From VBCG01 sp044226535 (GTDB taxonomy: Bacteria > Pseudomonadota > Gammaproteobacteria > Burkholderiales > Casimicrobiaceae), in contig JBGAGT010000002.1 in assembly GCA_044226535.1 (NCBI GenBank), positions 186,001 to 250,000 of the forward strand: DNA of 64,000 nucleotides, in the 5' to 3' direction. This document shows, piece by piece, positions 10,171 through 19,173 of the stretch. Within the stretch, counting starts at the first letter, position 1, and each line of letters opens with the position of its first letter. The notes under the pieces are model-generated. The model had not been told where the DNA came from. It worked only from the letters and a program-made list of their open reading frames with translations, and did no database searches. Position numbers and translations under genes: made by a program.

Positions 10171-11126
10171 GCGCGCTCCCGCGCGGACCCGCCGTCGTCG
10201 ACGTCGCGGGGCTGGAGCTCGCGGCGGAGGAGCGCGAGCGCCTCGCGCACCCCTCGGTCGGGGGCGTGATCCTGTTCGCCCGCAACTACGCCGACCGCGT
10301 GCAGCTCGCCGCCCTCACGGCGTCGATCCACGCGCTGCGCGACCCCGCGCTGGTGATATCGGTGGACCACGAGGGCGGCCGCGTGCAGCGCTTCCGCGAC
10401 GGCTTCACCGCGATCCCCCCGATGCGCGGCCTCGGCGAGGCCTGGGACCGCGACGTCGGCGCAGCGCTCGCGGAGGCGCGGCGCCTCGCGCGCACCATGG
10501 CCGCCGAGCTCCGCGCCAGCGGCGTCGACATGACCTACGCGCCGGTGCTCGACGTCGACTTCGGCCACAGCACCGTCATCGGCAACCGCGCGCTGTCGTG
10601 CAACGCCAACGCCGTCGCCTCGCTGGGACTCGCGCTGGCCGAGGGCCTGCACGACGGCGGCATGCCCGCCGTCGGCAAGCATTTCCCCGGCCACGGCCAT
10701 GTCGCGGCCGACTCGCATCTCGCGCTGCCCGTCGACCCGCGCCCGCTCGCCGAGCTGTGGGCGAGCGACCTCGTGCCCTTCGCCGTGCTGGCGAAGCGCG
10801 GGCTCGACGCGGTCATGCCCGCACACGTGGTGTATCCCGAGGTCGACGCGCAGCCCGCGGGGTTCTCGCGGCGCTGGATCGTCGACATCCTGCGCGGGCA
10901 CCTGGGTTTCGAGGGCATGGTCTTCAGCGACGACCTGTCGATGGCCGGCGCGCAGGCCGCGGGCGACGTGGTCGCGCGGGCCGAAGCCGCTGCCGCCGCG
11001 GGCTGCGACGTGGTGCTCGTCTGCAACGACCCGGTGAGTGCCGACGCGCTGCTGTCGCGCTGGAAGCCGCCCGTCAACGCCGCGCTGGCTTCGCGCTGGC
11101 AGGCGATGCGGCGGCCGATGCCCTAG
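10167..11126 (+). CDS. nagZ: Beta-N-acetylhexosaminidase NagZ (glycoside hydrolase family 3)
   Basis: Cytoplasmic enzyme that removes N-acetylglucosamine from recycled anhydro-muropeptides. The 319-aa protein has the GH3 signature KHFPGHGHVAADSH (catalytic His loop) and the nucleophile region MVFSDDLSM. The substrate-binding DHEGGRVQRF lies near residue 65. The ATG overlaps the pdxJ stop (ATGA). In many relatives acpS lies between these two genes. The gene ends right before the composite repeat element A. Confidence 0.95.
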   Translation: MSALPRGPAVVDVAGLELAAEERERLAHPSVGGVILFARNYADRVQLAALTASIHALRDPALVISVDHEGGRVQRFRDGFTAIPPMRGLGEAWDRDVGAALAEARRLARTMAAELRASGVDMTYAPVLDVDFGHSTVIGNRALSCNANAVASLGLALAEGLHDGGMPAVGKHFPGHGHVAADSHLALPVDPRPLAELWASDLVPFAVLAKRGLDAVMPAHVVYPEVDAQPAGFSRRWIVDILRGHLGFEGMVFSDDLSMAGAQAAGDVVARAEAAAAAGCDVVLVCNDPVSADALLSRWKPPVNAALASRWQAMRRPMP

Positions 11127-11716
11127 CCGTCATCCCCGCGCCCCGTCATCCCCGCGAAAGCGGGGACCCAGCCTTGCCTTTGCACCGGTATTGCGCGACC
11201 CGCGCAAACATGCGTCGTGCATGGCGCTCGGCGAAGTGTGCGGCGGCCACCGGTGAATCGGTTTTCGCGATGACCCCGGCTCAAGCCCGATTCCCCGGCG
11301 TCCGCCGCGCCGAGGGCCACGCACGACGCAAGCTTTGCGGCTCCCGCAGATACCCGTGCCCGTGGGCTGCCCGTGGTTGCGCAGTGTCAGGGATTGCGGC
11401 AGCGCGTAATCGGCAACCGGCAATCTGCGAGCGGCCACCACCCGCGGTAACCAATCCCCGCGTGCGAGTCGGCGGGAGGTGCAATCGTGGACGCCTGGTG
11501 CAGATCGGCGCGGCGGACGTCGGGGGATCGGGCTTGAGCCGGGGTTATCGCGAAAACCGATCCCCCGACGGCCGTCGCACGCCTTGCCGATCTGCGCCAG
11601 GCGGCTGCGATTGCGCAGCTGCCGCAATGCCGCAGCGGCAAGGCTGGGTCCCCGCTTTCGCGGGGATGACGGCGTGCAGGATGACGGCGTGAGGGATGAC
11701 GGCGTGCGGATGACTG
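11127..11716. repeat. Composite palindromic intergenic element A, plus 15-bp tandem repeats
   Basis: 590 bp without a gene. Ends are a perfect 29-bp inverted repeat (11145-11173 and 11642-11670), each carrying a hairpin CCCCGC-GAAA-GCGGGG. Inside, two segments of about 67 bp (11241-11307 and 11511-11577) are inverted copies of one another, and each can itself fold into an imperfect hairpin around the loop TCGCGATGACCCCGGCTC or its complement. At the right edge a 15-bp unit GATGACGGCGTGCAG is repeated three times (11665-11709). The same family occurs at 60638-61334. The architecture (repeat units flanked by inverted dRS3-like ends) recalls the Neisseria intergenic mosaic elements. No transposase is present. 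Confidence 0.85.
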
Positions 11717-12550
11717 TCAGTGTGGATGCGGCCAGCGCCCGCCGATCTGGCGCGTGATCTCCTCGGCGGTCGCCGCGACCACCGGACCCAGCTCCTTGAT
11801 GCGTGCGTCGGTCAGCCGTGAGCTCGGGCCTGCGACCGAAATGGCACCGAGCATCTCGGCGTGCTCGTCGTAGATCGGCGAGGCGACGCAGCGCGTGCCC
11901 ATGGCATGTTCCTCGTCGTCGAAGGACCAGCCGCGCTGGCGGATCACGCGCACGCTCGCCCACATGGTCTCGGGCGAGGTGATGGTGTTCTCGGTGATGC
12001 GCGGCAGGCCCTTGACGCGCAGGATGGCGTGGATCTGGTCGTCGGGGAGCGCGGCGAAGATCGCCTTGCCGACGCCCGAGGCGTGCAGCGGCGCGCGGCC
12101 GCCCACCTTGACGATGGTGCGCATCATCTCCTGGCACTGCACCTGGTCGATGAACACGGCATCGGTGCCGTCGAGGATCGCGAGGTTGGCGGTCTCGCCC
12201 GAGCGCTCCATCAGGTGGCGCATGTAACGGTGGCTCTGCGCCGCCCATTCGCGGCTGGCGAGGAAGCTCGCGCCGACGGTGAAGGCGGCAAGCCCGACGT
12301 ACCAGAGCCCCTGCGCCCCCGCCTGGTAGACGTGGCCGCTGCGCTCGAGCGTGGCGAGCAGGCGATGCACGGTCGAGGGCGGCAGTTGCACGCGCTGCGC
12401 GATGTCGGTGAGCGTGAGGCCATGCTCGCCGCGGGCGAGGCACTCGAGGATGGCGAGGCCGCGCGTCAGGCTCTGTACCTGCGTGCGCTCGGCCGCGGGG
12501 TCGGCCGGCGTGCGGCCGCGACGGGGGGTCGGGCTGAAGCGGTGGTTCAT
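11717..12550 (-). CDS. IclR-family transcriptional regulator
   Basis: 277-aa regulator. The winged helix-turn-helix lies at about residues 27-90 (QSLTRGLAILECLARGEHGLTLTDIAQ then LPPSTVHRLLATLERSGHV). An IclR effector-binding domain follows, with the usual pocket motifs GRAPLHASGVGKAIFA and RGWSFDDEEHAMGTRCVASPI. The ligand is unknown; the family usually senses small carboxylates or amino-acid-derived acids. It is the last gene of a long same-strand run, 34 bp after the flavoenzyme gene, which is its most likely target. No operator could be assigned. Confidence 0.88.
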   Translation of the reverse strand: MNHRFSPTPRRGRTPADPAAERTQVQSLTRGLAILECLARGEHGLTLTDIAQRVQLPPSTVHRLLATLERSGHVYQAGAQGLWYVGLAAFTVGASFLASREWAAQSHRYMRHLMERSGETANLAILDGTDAVFIDQVQCQEMMRTIVKVGGRAPLHASGVGKAIFAALPDDQIHAILRVKGLPRITENTITSPETMWASVRVIRQRGWSFDDEEHAMGTRCVASPIYDEHAEMLGAISVAGPSSRLTDARIKELGPVVAATAEEITRQIGGRWPHPH

Positions 12551-12584
12551 CGGGCGGGCGCGGCGCGAGGCGCCGCGCGGGGAT

Positions 12585-15056
12585 TCATCGAGGCGAAGTG
12601 TACGCGCGTGCGCCGACGCGGCGCTCGCCGACCTCGATCTCCCAGCGGCCGCCTTCGAGCCTCGCGTCGTCCAGCGACAGCGCGGGGACGTCGGGGGAGG
12701 CGTCGCGCGCGCGCGCGTAGGCCAGCGCCAGCGCGCGGCCGTGGCGACGGCTGTATCCCGCCGACGTGACCTCGCCCATGGCGATGCCGTCCAGGGTCAC
12801 CGGTTCGCCACCCCACAGGAACACCGCGGGGTCGTCGACCGCGAGCTGCACCAGCCGCTTGCGCGGCGGCCCGCCACGCAGGGCGACGAGCGCCTCGCGC
12901 CCGATGAAGTCCACGGGCTTGTCGAAGGCGACGGCGCGCTCGAGTCCCGCGTCGAAGGGCGTCTCGTCGGGCGAGAGCTCGGCGCCGAAGGCGCGGCGGA
13001 AGGCCTCGATGCGCAGGGCGTCGAGCGTGTAGTAGCCGGCATCGCGCAGCCCGAAGGGCGCGCCGGCCCCGACCAGCGCGTCGTAGAGCGTGGCGCACTG
13101 CTCGGTGGGCACGTAGAGCTCGTAACCCGGTCCGCCGACGTAGCTCATGCGCGCGGCGCGCACCCGAGCGTAGCCGACGTCGACCATGCGCGTGGACGCG
13201 AAGGGCAGCGCGGCCTTCGAGAAGTCATTGGAGGACAGCGAGGCGAGCAGCGCCTCGGCCCGCGGCCCCATCACCGACAGCACCGACCACGCGCTCGTGA
13301 CGTCGACCAGCGCGGCGCGCTCCTCCTCGCGGATGTGGCGCTCGATCCAGGCGAAGTCGCGCGTCGCCTGCGCCGAGCCCGTGAGCACCAGGAACTCGTG
13401 CGCATCGAGGCGCACGACGGTCAGGTCGCTCTCGAAGCCGCCGCGCGCGTTGAGCATCGCCGTGTAGACGATGCGCCCGACGGGGACGTCGATGCGGTTG
13501 GCGCACAGGCGCTCGAGCACGGCGAGCGCGTCGCGCCCCTTCAGCACGAGCTTGGCGAACGAGGTCTGGTCGAACACCGCGACGGCCTCGCGCACCGCGC
13601 GCTGCTCGTCCTGCATCCACGGCAGCCAGCCGGGCGTGCCGAAGGTCGGCACGGCGGGTGCCGCGCCTTCGGGCCGGAAATAGTTGGCGCGCTCCCATCC
13701 GAGCTTGCTGCCGAACACCGCGCCGCGCGCCGCGAGCCGGTCGTACAGCGGCGAGCGGCGCAACGGCCGCACCGTGGCGAGCTCCTCGCGCGGCCAGCGC
13801 ATCGCGTAGTGCAGGCCCAGCGACTCGACGGTGCGGTCGGCGAGGTGGCGGCGGTTGGCGTGGAAGGGCGCGAAGCGGCGGATGTCGACGTCGGAAAGGT
13901 CCATCGGCGGCACGCCGTCGACGATCCAGTCGGCGACGAGGCGCCCCGCGCCGCCCGAGTTGGCGATGCCCGCGGAGTTGAAGCCTGCGCAGACGAAATA
14001 ACCCGCGACCTCGGGCGCCTCGCCGAGGATGAAGTTGCCGTCGGGCGTGAAGCTCTCGAGCCCGTTCAGCAGCATCTTGACCTCGGCGTCGGCGAGGCAG
14101 GGCGTGCGGTGCAGCGCGGCCTGCATCAGCACCTCGAACTGGTCCCAGTCCTCGGGCAGGAGCCTGAACTCGAAGCCCTCGGGGACCGGCGAGACGTTCC
14201 AGGGCTTGGCGCGCGGCTCGAAGCCGCCCATCACCAGGCCGCCGACCTCCTCCTTGTAGTAGATGTAGCCATCGGGGTCGCGGATCACGGGGAGGTCGGG
14301 CGTGACGCCATCGATGCGGCCCGTGACGAGGTAGAAGTGCTCGGCCGCGTACAGCGGCACGGCGACGCCGCTCAGGGCGCCGAGCTGCCGCGCCCAGTGC
14401 CCGCCGCAGTTGACCAGCGTCCGGCAGGCGATGTGGCCTTCCTCGGGTGGCAGGCCCGAGCCCGCCGGGGCGCGCCTGCGCCAGCGCAGGCCGCGCACGC
14501 GCCGGCCCTCGGTGTCCACCGACACGACCTCGATGCCTTCCTGCAGCGTCGCGCCGCGCATGCGCGCGCCCTTCGCCAGCGACTGCGTCAGGTCGGCGGG
14601 GTTGACCTTGCCGTCCTCGGGGATCCACACGCCGCCCGTGAGGTCGTCGGTGCGGAGGATCGGCACGCGCGCCGCGACCTCGGCCGGCGTGAGGAACTCG
14701 AAGGCGATGCCGAAGCTCCGCGCGCGCGCCATCTGCCGGCGCATGAGCTCCATGCGCTCGGGCGTGCGCGCGACGTTGAGCGAGCCGCAGCGCTTCCAGC
14801 CGGTGGCGAGGCCCGTCTCCTGCTCCAGCGAGGCGTAGAGCTCGATGCCGTAGCGGCTCATCGCGGTGGCGTTGCGCGTGGCACGCGTCTGGCCGACGAG
14901 GCCGGCGGCGTGCCAGGTCGTCCCGCAGGTGAGCTGCCCCTGCTCGAGCAGCAGCACGTCGCGCTGGCCGCGCCGGGCGAGGTGGTAGGCGACCGACACG
15001 CCGGCGATGCCGCCGCCGACGATGACCACGCTCGCCGAGGTGGGGAGCGTGCCCAT
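12585..15056 (-). CDS. Dimethylglycine/sarcosine-dehydrogenase-like flavoenzyme with GcvT folate domain
   Basis: 823-aa two-domain enzyme. The N-terminal DAO-type FAD domain (residues about 9-400) begins VVIVGGGIAGVSVAYHL and has TTWHAAGL, whose histidine carries covalent FAD in dimethylglycine dehydrogenase. The C-terminal part (from about 430) is a GcvT/aminomethyltransferase domain (DQTSFAKLVLKGRDAL, GGPGYELYVP, LRIEAFRRAFG) that in the family binds tetrahydrofolate and traps the released one-carbon unit. The expected reaction is oxidative N-demethylation of an N-methyl amine or amino acid; the substrate is unknown. The ATG at 15056 overlaps the EamA stop. It lies downstream in the phosphonate run, which raises an N-methylated phosphonate as one possible substrate. 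Confidence 0.85.
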   Translation of the reverse strand: MGTLPTSASVVIVGGGIAGVSVAYHLARRGQRDVLLLEQGQLTCGTTWHAAGLVGQTRATRNATAMSRYGIELYASLEQETGLATGWKRCGSLNVARTPERMELMRRQMARARSFGIAFEFLTPAEVAARVPILRTDDLTGGVWIPEDGKVNPADLTQSLAKGARMRGATLQEGIEVVSVDTEGRRVRGLRWRRRAPAGSGLPPEEGHIACRTLVNCGGHWARQLGALSGVAVPLYAAEHFYLVTGRIDGVTPDLPVIRDPDGYIYYKEEVGGLVMGGFEPRAKPWNVSPVPEGFEFRLLPEDWDQFEVLMQAALHRTPCLADAEVKMLLNGLESFTPDGNFILGEAPEVAGYFVCAGFNSAGIANSGGAGRLVADWIVDGVPPMDLSDVDIRRFAPFHANRRHLADRTVESLGLHYAMRWPREELATVRPLRRSPLYDRLAARGAVFGSKLGWERANYFRPEGAAPAVPTFGTPGWLPWMQDEQRAVREAVAVFDQTSFAKLVLKGRDALAVLERLCANRIDVPVGRIVYTAMLNARGGFESDLTVVRLDAHEFLVLTGSAQATRDFAWIERHIREEERAALVDVTSAWSVLSVMGPRAEALLASLSSNDFSKAALPFASTRMVDVGYARVRAARMSYVGGPGYELYVPTEQCATLYDALVGAGAPFGLRDAGYYTLDALRIEAFRRAFGAELSPDETPFDAGLERAVAFDKPVDFIGREALVALRGGPPRKRLVQLAVDDPAVFLWGGEPVTLDGIAMGEVTSAGYSRRHGRALALAYARARDASPDVPALSLDDARLEGGRWEIEVGERRVGARAYTSPR

Positions 15057-15910
15057 CAGAGCTTGAGCGCGGCGATGCCCGCCACCACCGACAGCGCGCC
15101 CGCCAGCCGCTTCCAGCCGAAGCCTTCCTTGAGCGCGATCGAGCCGATCAGCGCGGCGAACACCACCGACACCTCGCGCAGCGCGGCCACCACGGCGATG
15201 GGCGCGCGCGTCATCGCCCAGAGCACGATCCCGTAGGCGGCGAGCGAGGCGGCACCGCCGCCCACCCCGCGGCGCCAGCGCAGGCGCCAGTAGTCGAGGG
15301 CGGGCCGGCCGCGCTTGGCGTAGATCCAGGCGAGGAAGGGAAGCCCCTCGAGGAACACCAGCCAGGTGACGTAGCCCGTGGGGGCGCCCGAGGCGCGCGC
15401 GCCCGCGCCGTCGACGAAGGTGTAGGCGGCGATGATCGAGGCGTTGGCGAGCGCGAAGCCCGCGGCGCCGAGCGTATGGCCGCCGCTGCCGAACCAGGCG
15501 ATGGCGAGGATGCCCGCCGAGATCAGCGCGATCCCCAGCGCCGTGGCCGGCGTGGGATGCTCGCCCAGGAACACGATCCCCAGCACCGTGACGAGCAGGG
15601 GTGCGACGCCGCGCATCAGCGGGTAGGCGAAGGACAGGTCGCCGCGGCGGTAGGCCCCGGCCAGTGTCACGTAGTAGCCGAAGTGGATGGTCGACGACAG
15701 CGCGATGAAGGTCCAGGCCGGGCGCGGCGGGAGGGGCACGAACGGCAGCACGAACAGCGCGACGACCGACGAGCCGGCGACGATCAGCGACACGTCGAGC
15801 ATCGGGTCGCCGGCGGCGGACTTGAGCAGCGCGTTCCACAGCGCGTGCAGGAAGCCTGCACCGAGCACCGCGAGCGCGACCGCGAGGGAGATGCCGGCGG
15901 GTGCGCTCAC
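15056..15910 (-). CDS. EamA/DMT-superfamily transporter
   Basis: 284-aa inner-membrane protein with about ten predicted helices and two EamA repeats (the second begins near residue 150). The helices are hydrophobic and alanine/glycine rich (LLVTVLGIVFLGEHPT is a typical end of repeat one). The family exports or imports amino acids, nucleotides and metabolites. The substrate is not predictable, but strict coupling to the flavoenzyme (stop overlapping the next ATG) suggests a shared substrate or product. It starts with GTG at 15910, 33 bp after the Na/Pi cotransporter gene. Confidence 0.85.
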   Translation of the reverse strand: MSAPAGISLAVALAVLGAGFLHALWNALLKSAAGDPMLDVSLIVAGSSVVALFVLPFVPLPPRPAWTFIALSSTIHFGYYVTLAGAYRRGDLSFAYPLMRGVAPLLVTVLGIVFLGEHPTPATALGIALISAGILAIAWFGSGGHTLGAAGFALANASIIAAYTFVDGAGARASGAPTGYVTWLVFLEGLPFLAWIYAKRGRPALDYWRLRWRRGVGGGAASLAAYGIVLWAMTRAPIAVVAALREVSVVFAALIGSIALKEGFGWKRLAGALSVVAGIAALKL

Positions 15911-15943
15911 GCTTTCAGCTCCGCGCCGGGCGCCATGGCGCCG

Positions 15944-17698
15944 TCAGGCGGGGCGGGTGCGCTCGCGCCACTCGGGGTCGGGCTTGGCGCTGCCCGCGGG
16001 CGACCCGGTGGCGGGCGCGCCCGGCGAAAGCACCGCGGAGGGGTCGGCGGCCGCCACGTCCTCGGTCTTGAGGCGCGTGCGCGCCAGCACGCCCGCGTCC
16101 TCGAGGATCGGGTACGCGATGGAGCAGATCAGCGAGTTGATGCGCTTCAGCTCCGAGATGAGGTCGAGGTGCAGCGACGAGGTCTCGATGGACGGCAGGG
16201 TGTTGCCGGCGAGCCGCGACAGGTGCGAGTCGGCATAGGCGCGCTCGAGGTCGCGGAAAAGCACCTTCTGCGCGAGCAGCTCCTGCGCACTCTTGAGGTC
16301 GCCGTTCAGGAACACGCTCATGCCGAGCCGCAGGTTGGCGGTGAGCCGCGCGTGCAGGTCGCAGATCTCGGCCATGCCCGCCTCCGAGAAATTGCGGCCC
16401 TTGTCGATCTTCTTTTCCTCGATCTCGGTCAGCACGCGGTCGATGATGTCGCCGACCTGCTCCATGTTGATGGTGAACGACACGATGTCGGTCCAGCGGC
16501 GCCCTTCGCGCGGGTCGAGCGCGGCGCGCGAGATCTGCGTCAGGTAGAGCTTGACGGCGGTGTAGAGCTCGTCGACCACGTCGTCGAGCTTGCGAAGCCG
16601 CATGGCGAGCGCGCGGTCGTTGGTCTTGATGACGGTCAGGAGCCCCTGCAGCATCTCGTCGATGACGTCGCTGATGCGCAGCGACTCGCGCGCGGCGTTG
16701 CCGATGGCCAGCGCGGGCGTGGCGAGCGCGGAAGGGTCGAGGTGGCGCGGCTTGGCGGGGTCCTCGCTGGCGGCGCGCGCGGGCAGCAGGCGCTCCGCCA
16801 TGCGCGCGATGCGCTCGGTCCAGAAAATGAAAATCAGCGCCAGCGCGATGTTGAAGGCGAGGTGGAAGACGACGACCTCGGTACGCTCGTCGAGGCCGAG
16901 CGAGGCGACCCAGGGCTCGATGAAGCGCAGCGCGGGCATCACCAGCACGCAGCCGAACACCTTGAACAGGAAGTTGCCGAGGGTGACGCGCCGCGCCTCC
17001 GGCGCGGACTTGAGCGTCGACAGCATGCCGAGCAGCGCCGAGCCCAGGTTGGCGCCCAGCACCAGCGGCATGGCCACCGGCAGCGCCAGCACGTGCAGGC
17101 CCGCCAGCGTCGCCACCAGCAGCACGACGGCGAGGCTCGAGTAGCAGAGCAGCGTGATCATCGCGCCGACCAGCATGTCGAGCAGGATGTCGCCGGTGAG
17201 CGAGGCGAAGATCACGCGCATGCCGGCGGCCTCGGTCAGCGGCTTGGCGGAAACGCCGATCCACTGCAGCGCGAAAAGGATGAGCCCGAGGCCGATCAGG
17301 ATGCGGCCGAAGCGGCCGATGTTGGCCTCCTGGCGCGCGAGGAACAGCACCACGCCGATGAAGATCAGGAGCGGCGACAGCCACGACAGGTCGAGCGACA
17401 GCACCAGCGTGACCAGCGAGGTGCCGACGTCCGCGCCCAGCATCACCGCCAGCGCCGGCGCGGTGGAGATGAGCCCCTGCCCGGCGAAGGCGGCGACGAT
17501 CAGGGCGGTCGCGGTGCTGCTTTGCAACAACGCGGTGACGCCCAGGCCCGCGAAGAACGCGGAAAGGCGCTTCGAGACGGCGTGGCGCAGCAGGCGCCGC
17601 AGGTCGCCGCCGTACAGCGACAGGATGGCGACGCGGGTGAGGTGGGTACCCCAGACGAGGAGCGCGACCCCGGCGAGGAGGTTGAGGAGGATCTGCAC
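15944..17698 (-). CDS. Na+/Pi-cotransporter (NptA/PhoU-domain) family protein
   Basis: 584-aa membrane protein. The N-terminal half has two inverted Na_Pi_cotrans repeats, with the signature QSSTATALIV at about residues 59-68 and the related segment LCYSSLAVVLLVATLA in the second repeat. The C-terminal half (about 330-560) is a soluble PhoU-like helical domain (RISDVIDEMLQGLL, INMEQVGDIIDRVL). Bacterial members are linked to sodium-coupled phosphate movement, and E. coli YjbB has been proposed to export phosphate. The gene lies 20 bp after phnY. Since PhnA releases inorganic phosphate, disposal of excess Pi is a plausible job. Start GTG at 17698. Confidence 0.88.
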   Translation of the reverse strand: MQILLNLLAGVALLVWGTHLTRVAILSLYGGDLRRLLRHAVSKRLSAFFAGLGVTALLQSSTATALIVAAFAGQGLISTAPALAVMLGADVGTSLVTLVLSLDLSWLSPLLIFIGVVLFLARQEANIGRFGRILIGLGLILFALQWIGVSAKPLTEAAGMRVIFASLTGDILLDMLVGAMITLLCYSSLAVVLLVATLAGLHVLALPVAMPLVLGANLGSALLGMLSTLKSAPEARRVTLGNFLFKVFGCVLVMPALRFIEPWVASLGLDERTEVVVFHLAFNIALALIFIFWTERIARMAERLLPARAASEDPAKPRHLDPSALATPALAIGNAARESLRISDVIDEMLQGLLTVIKTNDRALAMRLRKLDDVVDELYTAVKLYLTQISRAALDPREGRRWTDIVSFTINMEQVGDIIDRVLTEIEEKKIDKGRNFSEAGMAEICDLHARLTANLRLGMSVFLNGDLKSAQELLAQKVLFRDLERAYADSHLSRLAGNTLPSIETSSLHLDLISELKRINSLICSIAYPILEDAGVLARTRLKTEDVAAADPSAVLSPGAPATGSPAGSAKPDPEWRERTRPA

Positions 17699-17718
17699 GG
17701 CCCGCTACATGGCCTCCG

Positions 17719-19152
17719 TCACCACGGCAGCGAGTACGTCTTGATGTTGGTGAAGCTCTTCATCGCCTCCTGCACACCTTCCTTGTAGCCCAGCCCCGAG
17801 TCCTTGATGCCGCCGAAGGGCGTGAGCTCCAGCCGGTATCCAGGCACCTCGCGGATGTTCACCGTGCCGACTTCGAGCTCGGACACGAAGCGCGTGATGT
17901 AGTCGAGGCGGTTGGTGCAGACCGACGACGAAAGCCCGTAGGCCGTGCCGTTGGAGAAGCGGATCGCCTCGTCGATATCCTTGAAGCGTATCACCGGCGA
18001 CACCGGGCCGAAAGTCTCGGTGCGAACCACGTCCATGGCCGGGTCGACCCGGTCGAGGACGGTGGGCGAGTAGACGGCCCCCTGGCGCTGGTTGCCGAGC
18101 AGCAGTTTCGCCCCCTGGGCGACGGCGGCGTCGACCTTGGCCTCGAAGCCCCGGGCGGCCTCCTCGTCGATCACCGTGCCCATCTCGAGCTTGTCGTCCA
18201 TCGGGTCGCCGTAGGTCCATGCCCTGGTCTTGGCGACGAGGCGCTCGACGAAGTCGTCGGCGACCTTGTCGTGCACCAGCATGCGCTTGACCGCCGTGCA
18301 GCGCTGGCCGGAGTTCTTGTAGGAGCCCGTCGCGGCGAGCGTCGCGGCCTCCTCGACGTCGGCGTCGTCCATGACGATGATGGGGTCGTTGCCGCCGAGC
18401 TCCAGCACCTGGCGCTTGTACACCGCCTTGGCGGCGATGTACTTGCCGATGGGCACGCCGCCGGTGAAGGTGACGAGCTCGACGTCGGGATGGGTGAGGA
18501 GCTCGTCGGCGATCTCGCGCGGGTCGCCGGTCACCACCGAGAACATCGGCGGCGGCAGGCCCGCCTCGTACAGCACGTCGGCCAGCAGCAGCGCCGACAG
18601 CGGCGTCTTCTCGGTGGGCTTCAGCACCATGCGGTTGTTGGTGGCGACCGAGGGCGCGACCTTGTGCGCGACCTGGTTGAGAGGATGGTTGAAGGGCGTG
18701 ATGGCGCTGATCACGCCGCGCAGCGGCTCGCGCAGCGTGTAGACCTTGCGCGACTTGCCGTGCGGCGTCAGGTCGCAGGAGAACACCTGGCCGTCGTCCT
18801 GCAGCGCGGCGTTGCCCGCGAACACGAACACGTCGCAGGCGCGGCCCACCTCATAGCGCGAATCCTTCTTGCCGATGCCGCATTCGGCGCTGATGAGGTC
18901 CGAGAGCTCCTCGGTGCGCGCACGCAGGAGCTCGGCGGTGCGATAGCAGATGCGGTAACGCTCGTAGCGGGTGAGCTTCGCCTTGTAGCGGCGCGCGGTG
19001 TCGATGGCGCGGCGGATGTCGTCGAGGCCGGCCTTGGGTACCGTGCCGACCCTGCCGCCGGTGAAGGGGTTCATCACGTCGAGCGTGCGTCCGGTGGAGA
19101 CGCGCTCGCCGGCGATGCGCATGGGCTCGTGTCGGGTGTCGGGGGCGTTCAT
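17719..19152 (-). CDS. phnY: Phosphonoacetaldehyde dehydrogenase PhnY
   Basis: NAD-dependent aldehyde dehydrogenase expected to oxidise phosphonoacetaldehyde (the product of PhnW) to phosphonoacetate. It is 477 aa. The catalytic cysteine is C285 in SGQRCTAVKR, the activating glutamate lies in LELGGNDP, and the cofactor-binding FTGGVPIGKYI is present. The CTAVKR form after the cysteine is typical of the PhnY group. It follows phnA by 21 bp on the same strand, which strongly supports the assignment over generic aldehyde dehydrogenases. Confidence 0.92.
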   Translation of the reverse strand: MNAPDTRHEPMRIAGERVSTGRTLDVMNPFTGGRVGTVPKAGLDDIRRAIDTARRYKAKLTRYERYRICYRTAELLRARTEELSDLISAECGIGKKDSRYEVGRACDVFVFAGNAALQDDGQVFSCDLTPHGKSRKVYTLREPLRGVISAITPFNHPLNQVAHKVAPSVATNNRMVLKPTEKTPLSALLLADVLYEAGLPPPMFSVVTGDPREIADELLTHPDVELVTFTGGVPIGKYIAAKAVYKRQVLELGGNDPIIVMDDADVEEAATLAATGSYKNSGQRCTAVKRMLVHDKVADDFVERLVAKTRAWTYGDPMDDKLEMGTVIDEEAARGFEAKVDAAVAQGAKLLLGNQRQGAVYSPTVLDRVDPAMDVVRTETFGPVSPVIRFKDIDEAIRFSNGTAYGLSSSVCTNRLDYITRFVSELEVGTVNIREVPGYRLELTPFGGIKDSGLGYKEGVQEAMKSFTNIKTYSLPW

Positions 19153-19173
19153 GGGATGGCTCCGGCGTACGGT

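Noticed and set aside
11127..11716. Insertion sequence or integron attachment sites
   Set aside because: Inverted ends are present but there is no transposase or integrase frame and no clear target duplication; a non-autonomous repeat is a better description.
11130..12443. 437-aa frame spanning element A and iclR
   Set aside because: It reads repeats and the wrong frame of iclR; the 277-aa IclR frame has a proper helix-turn-helix.
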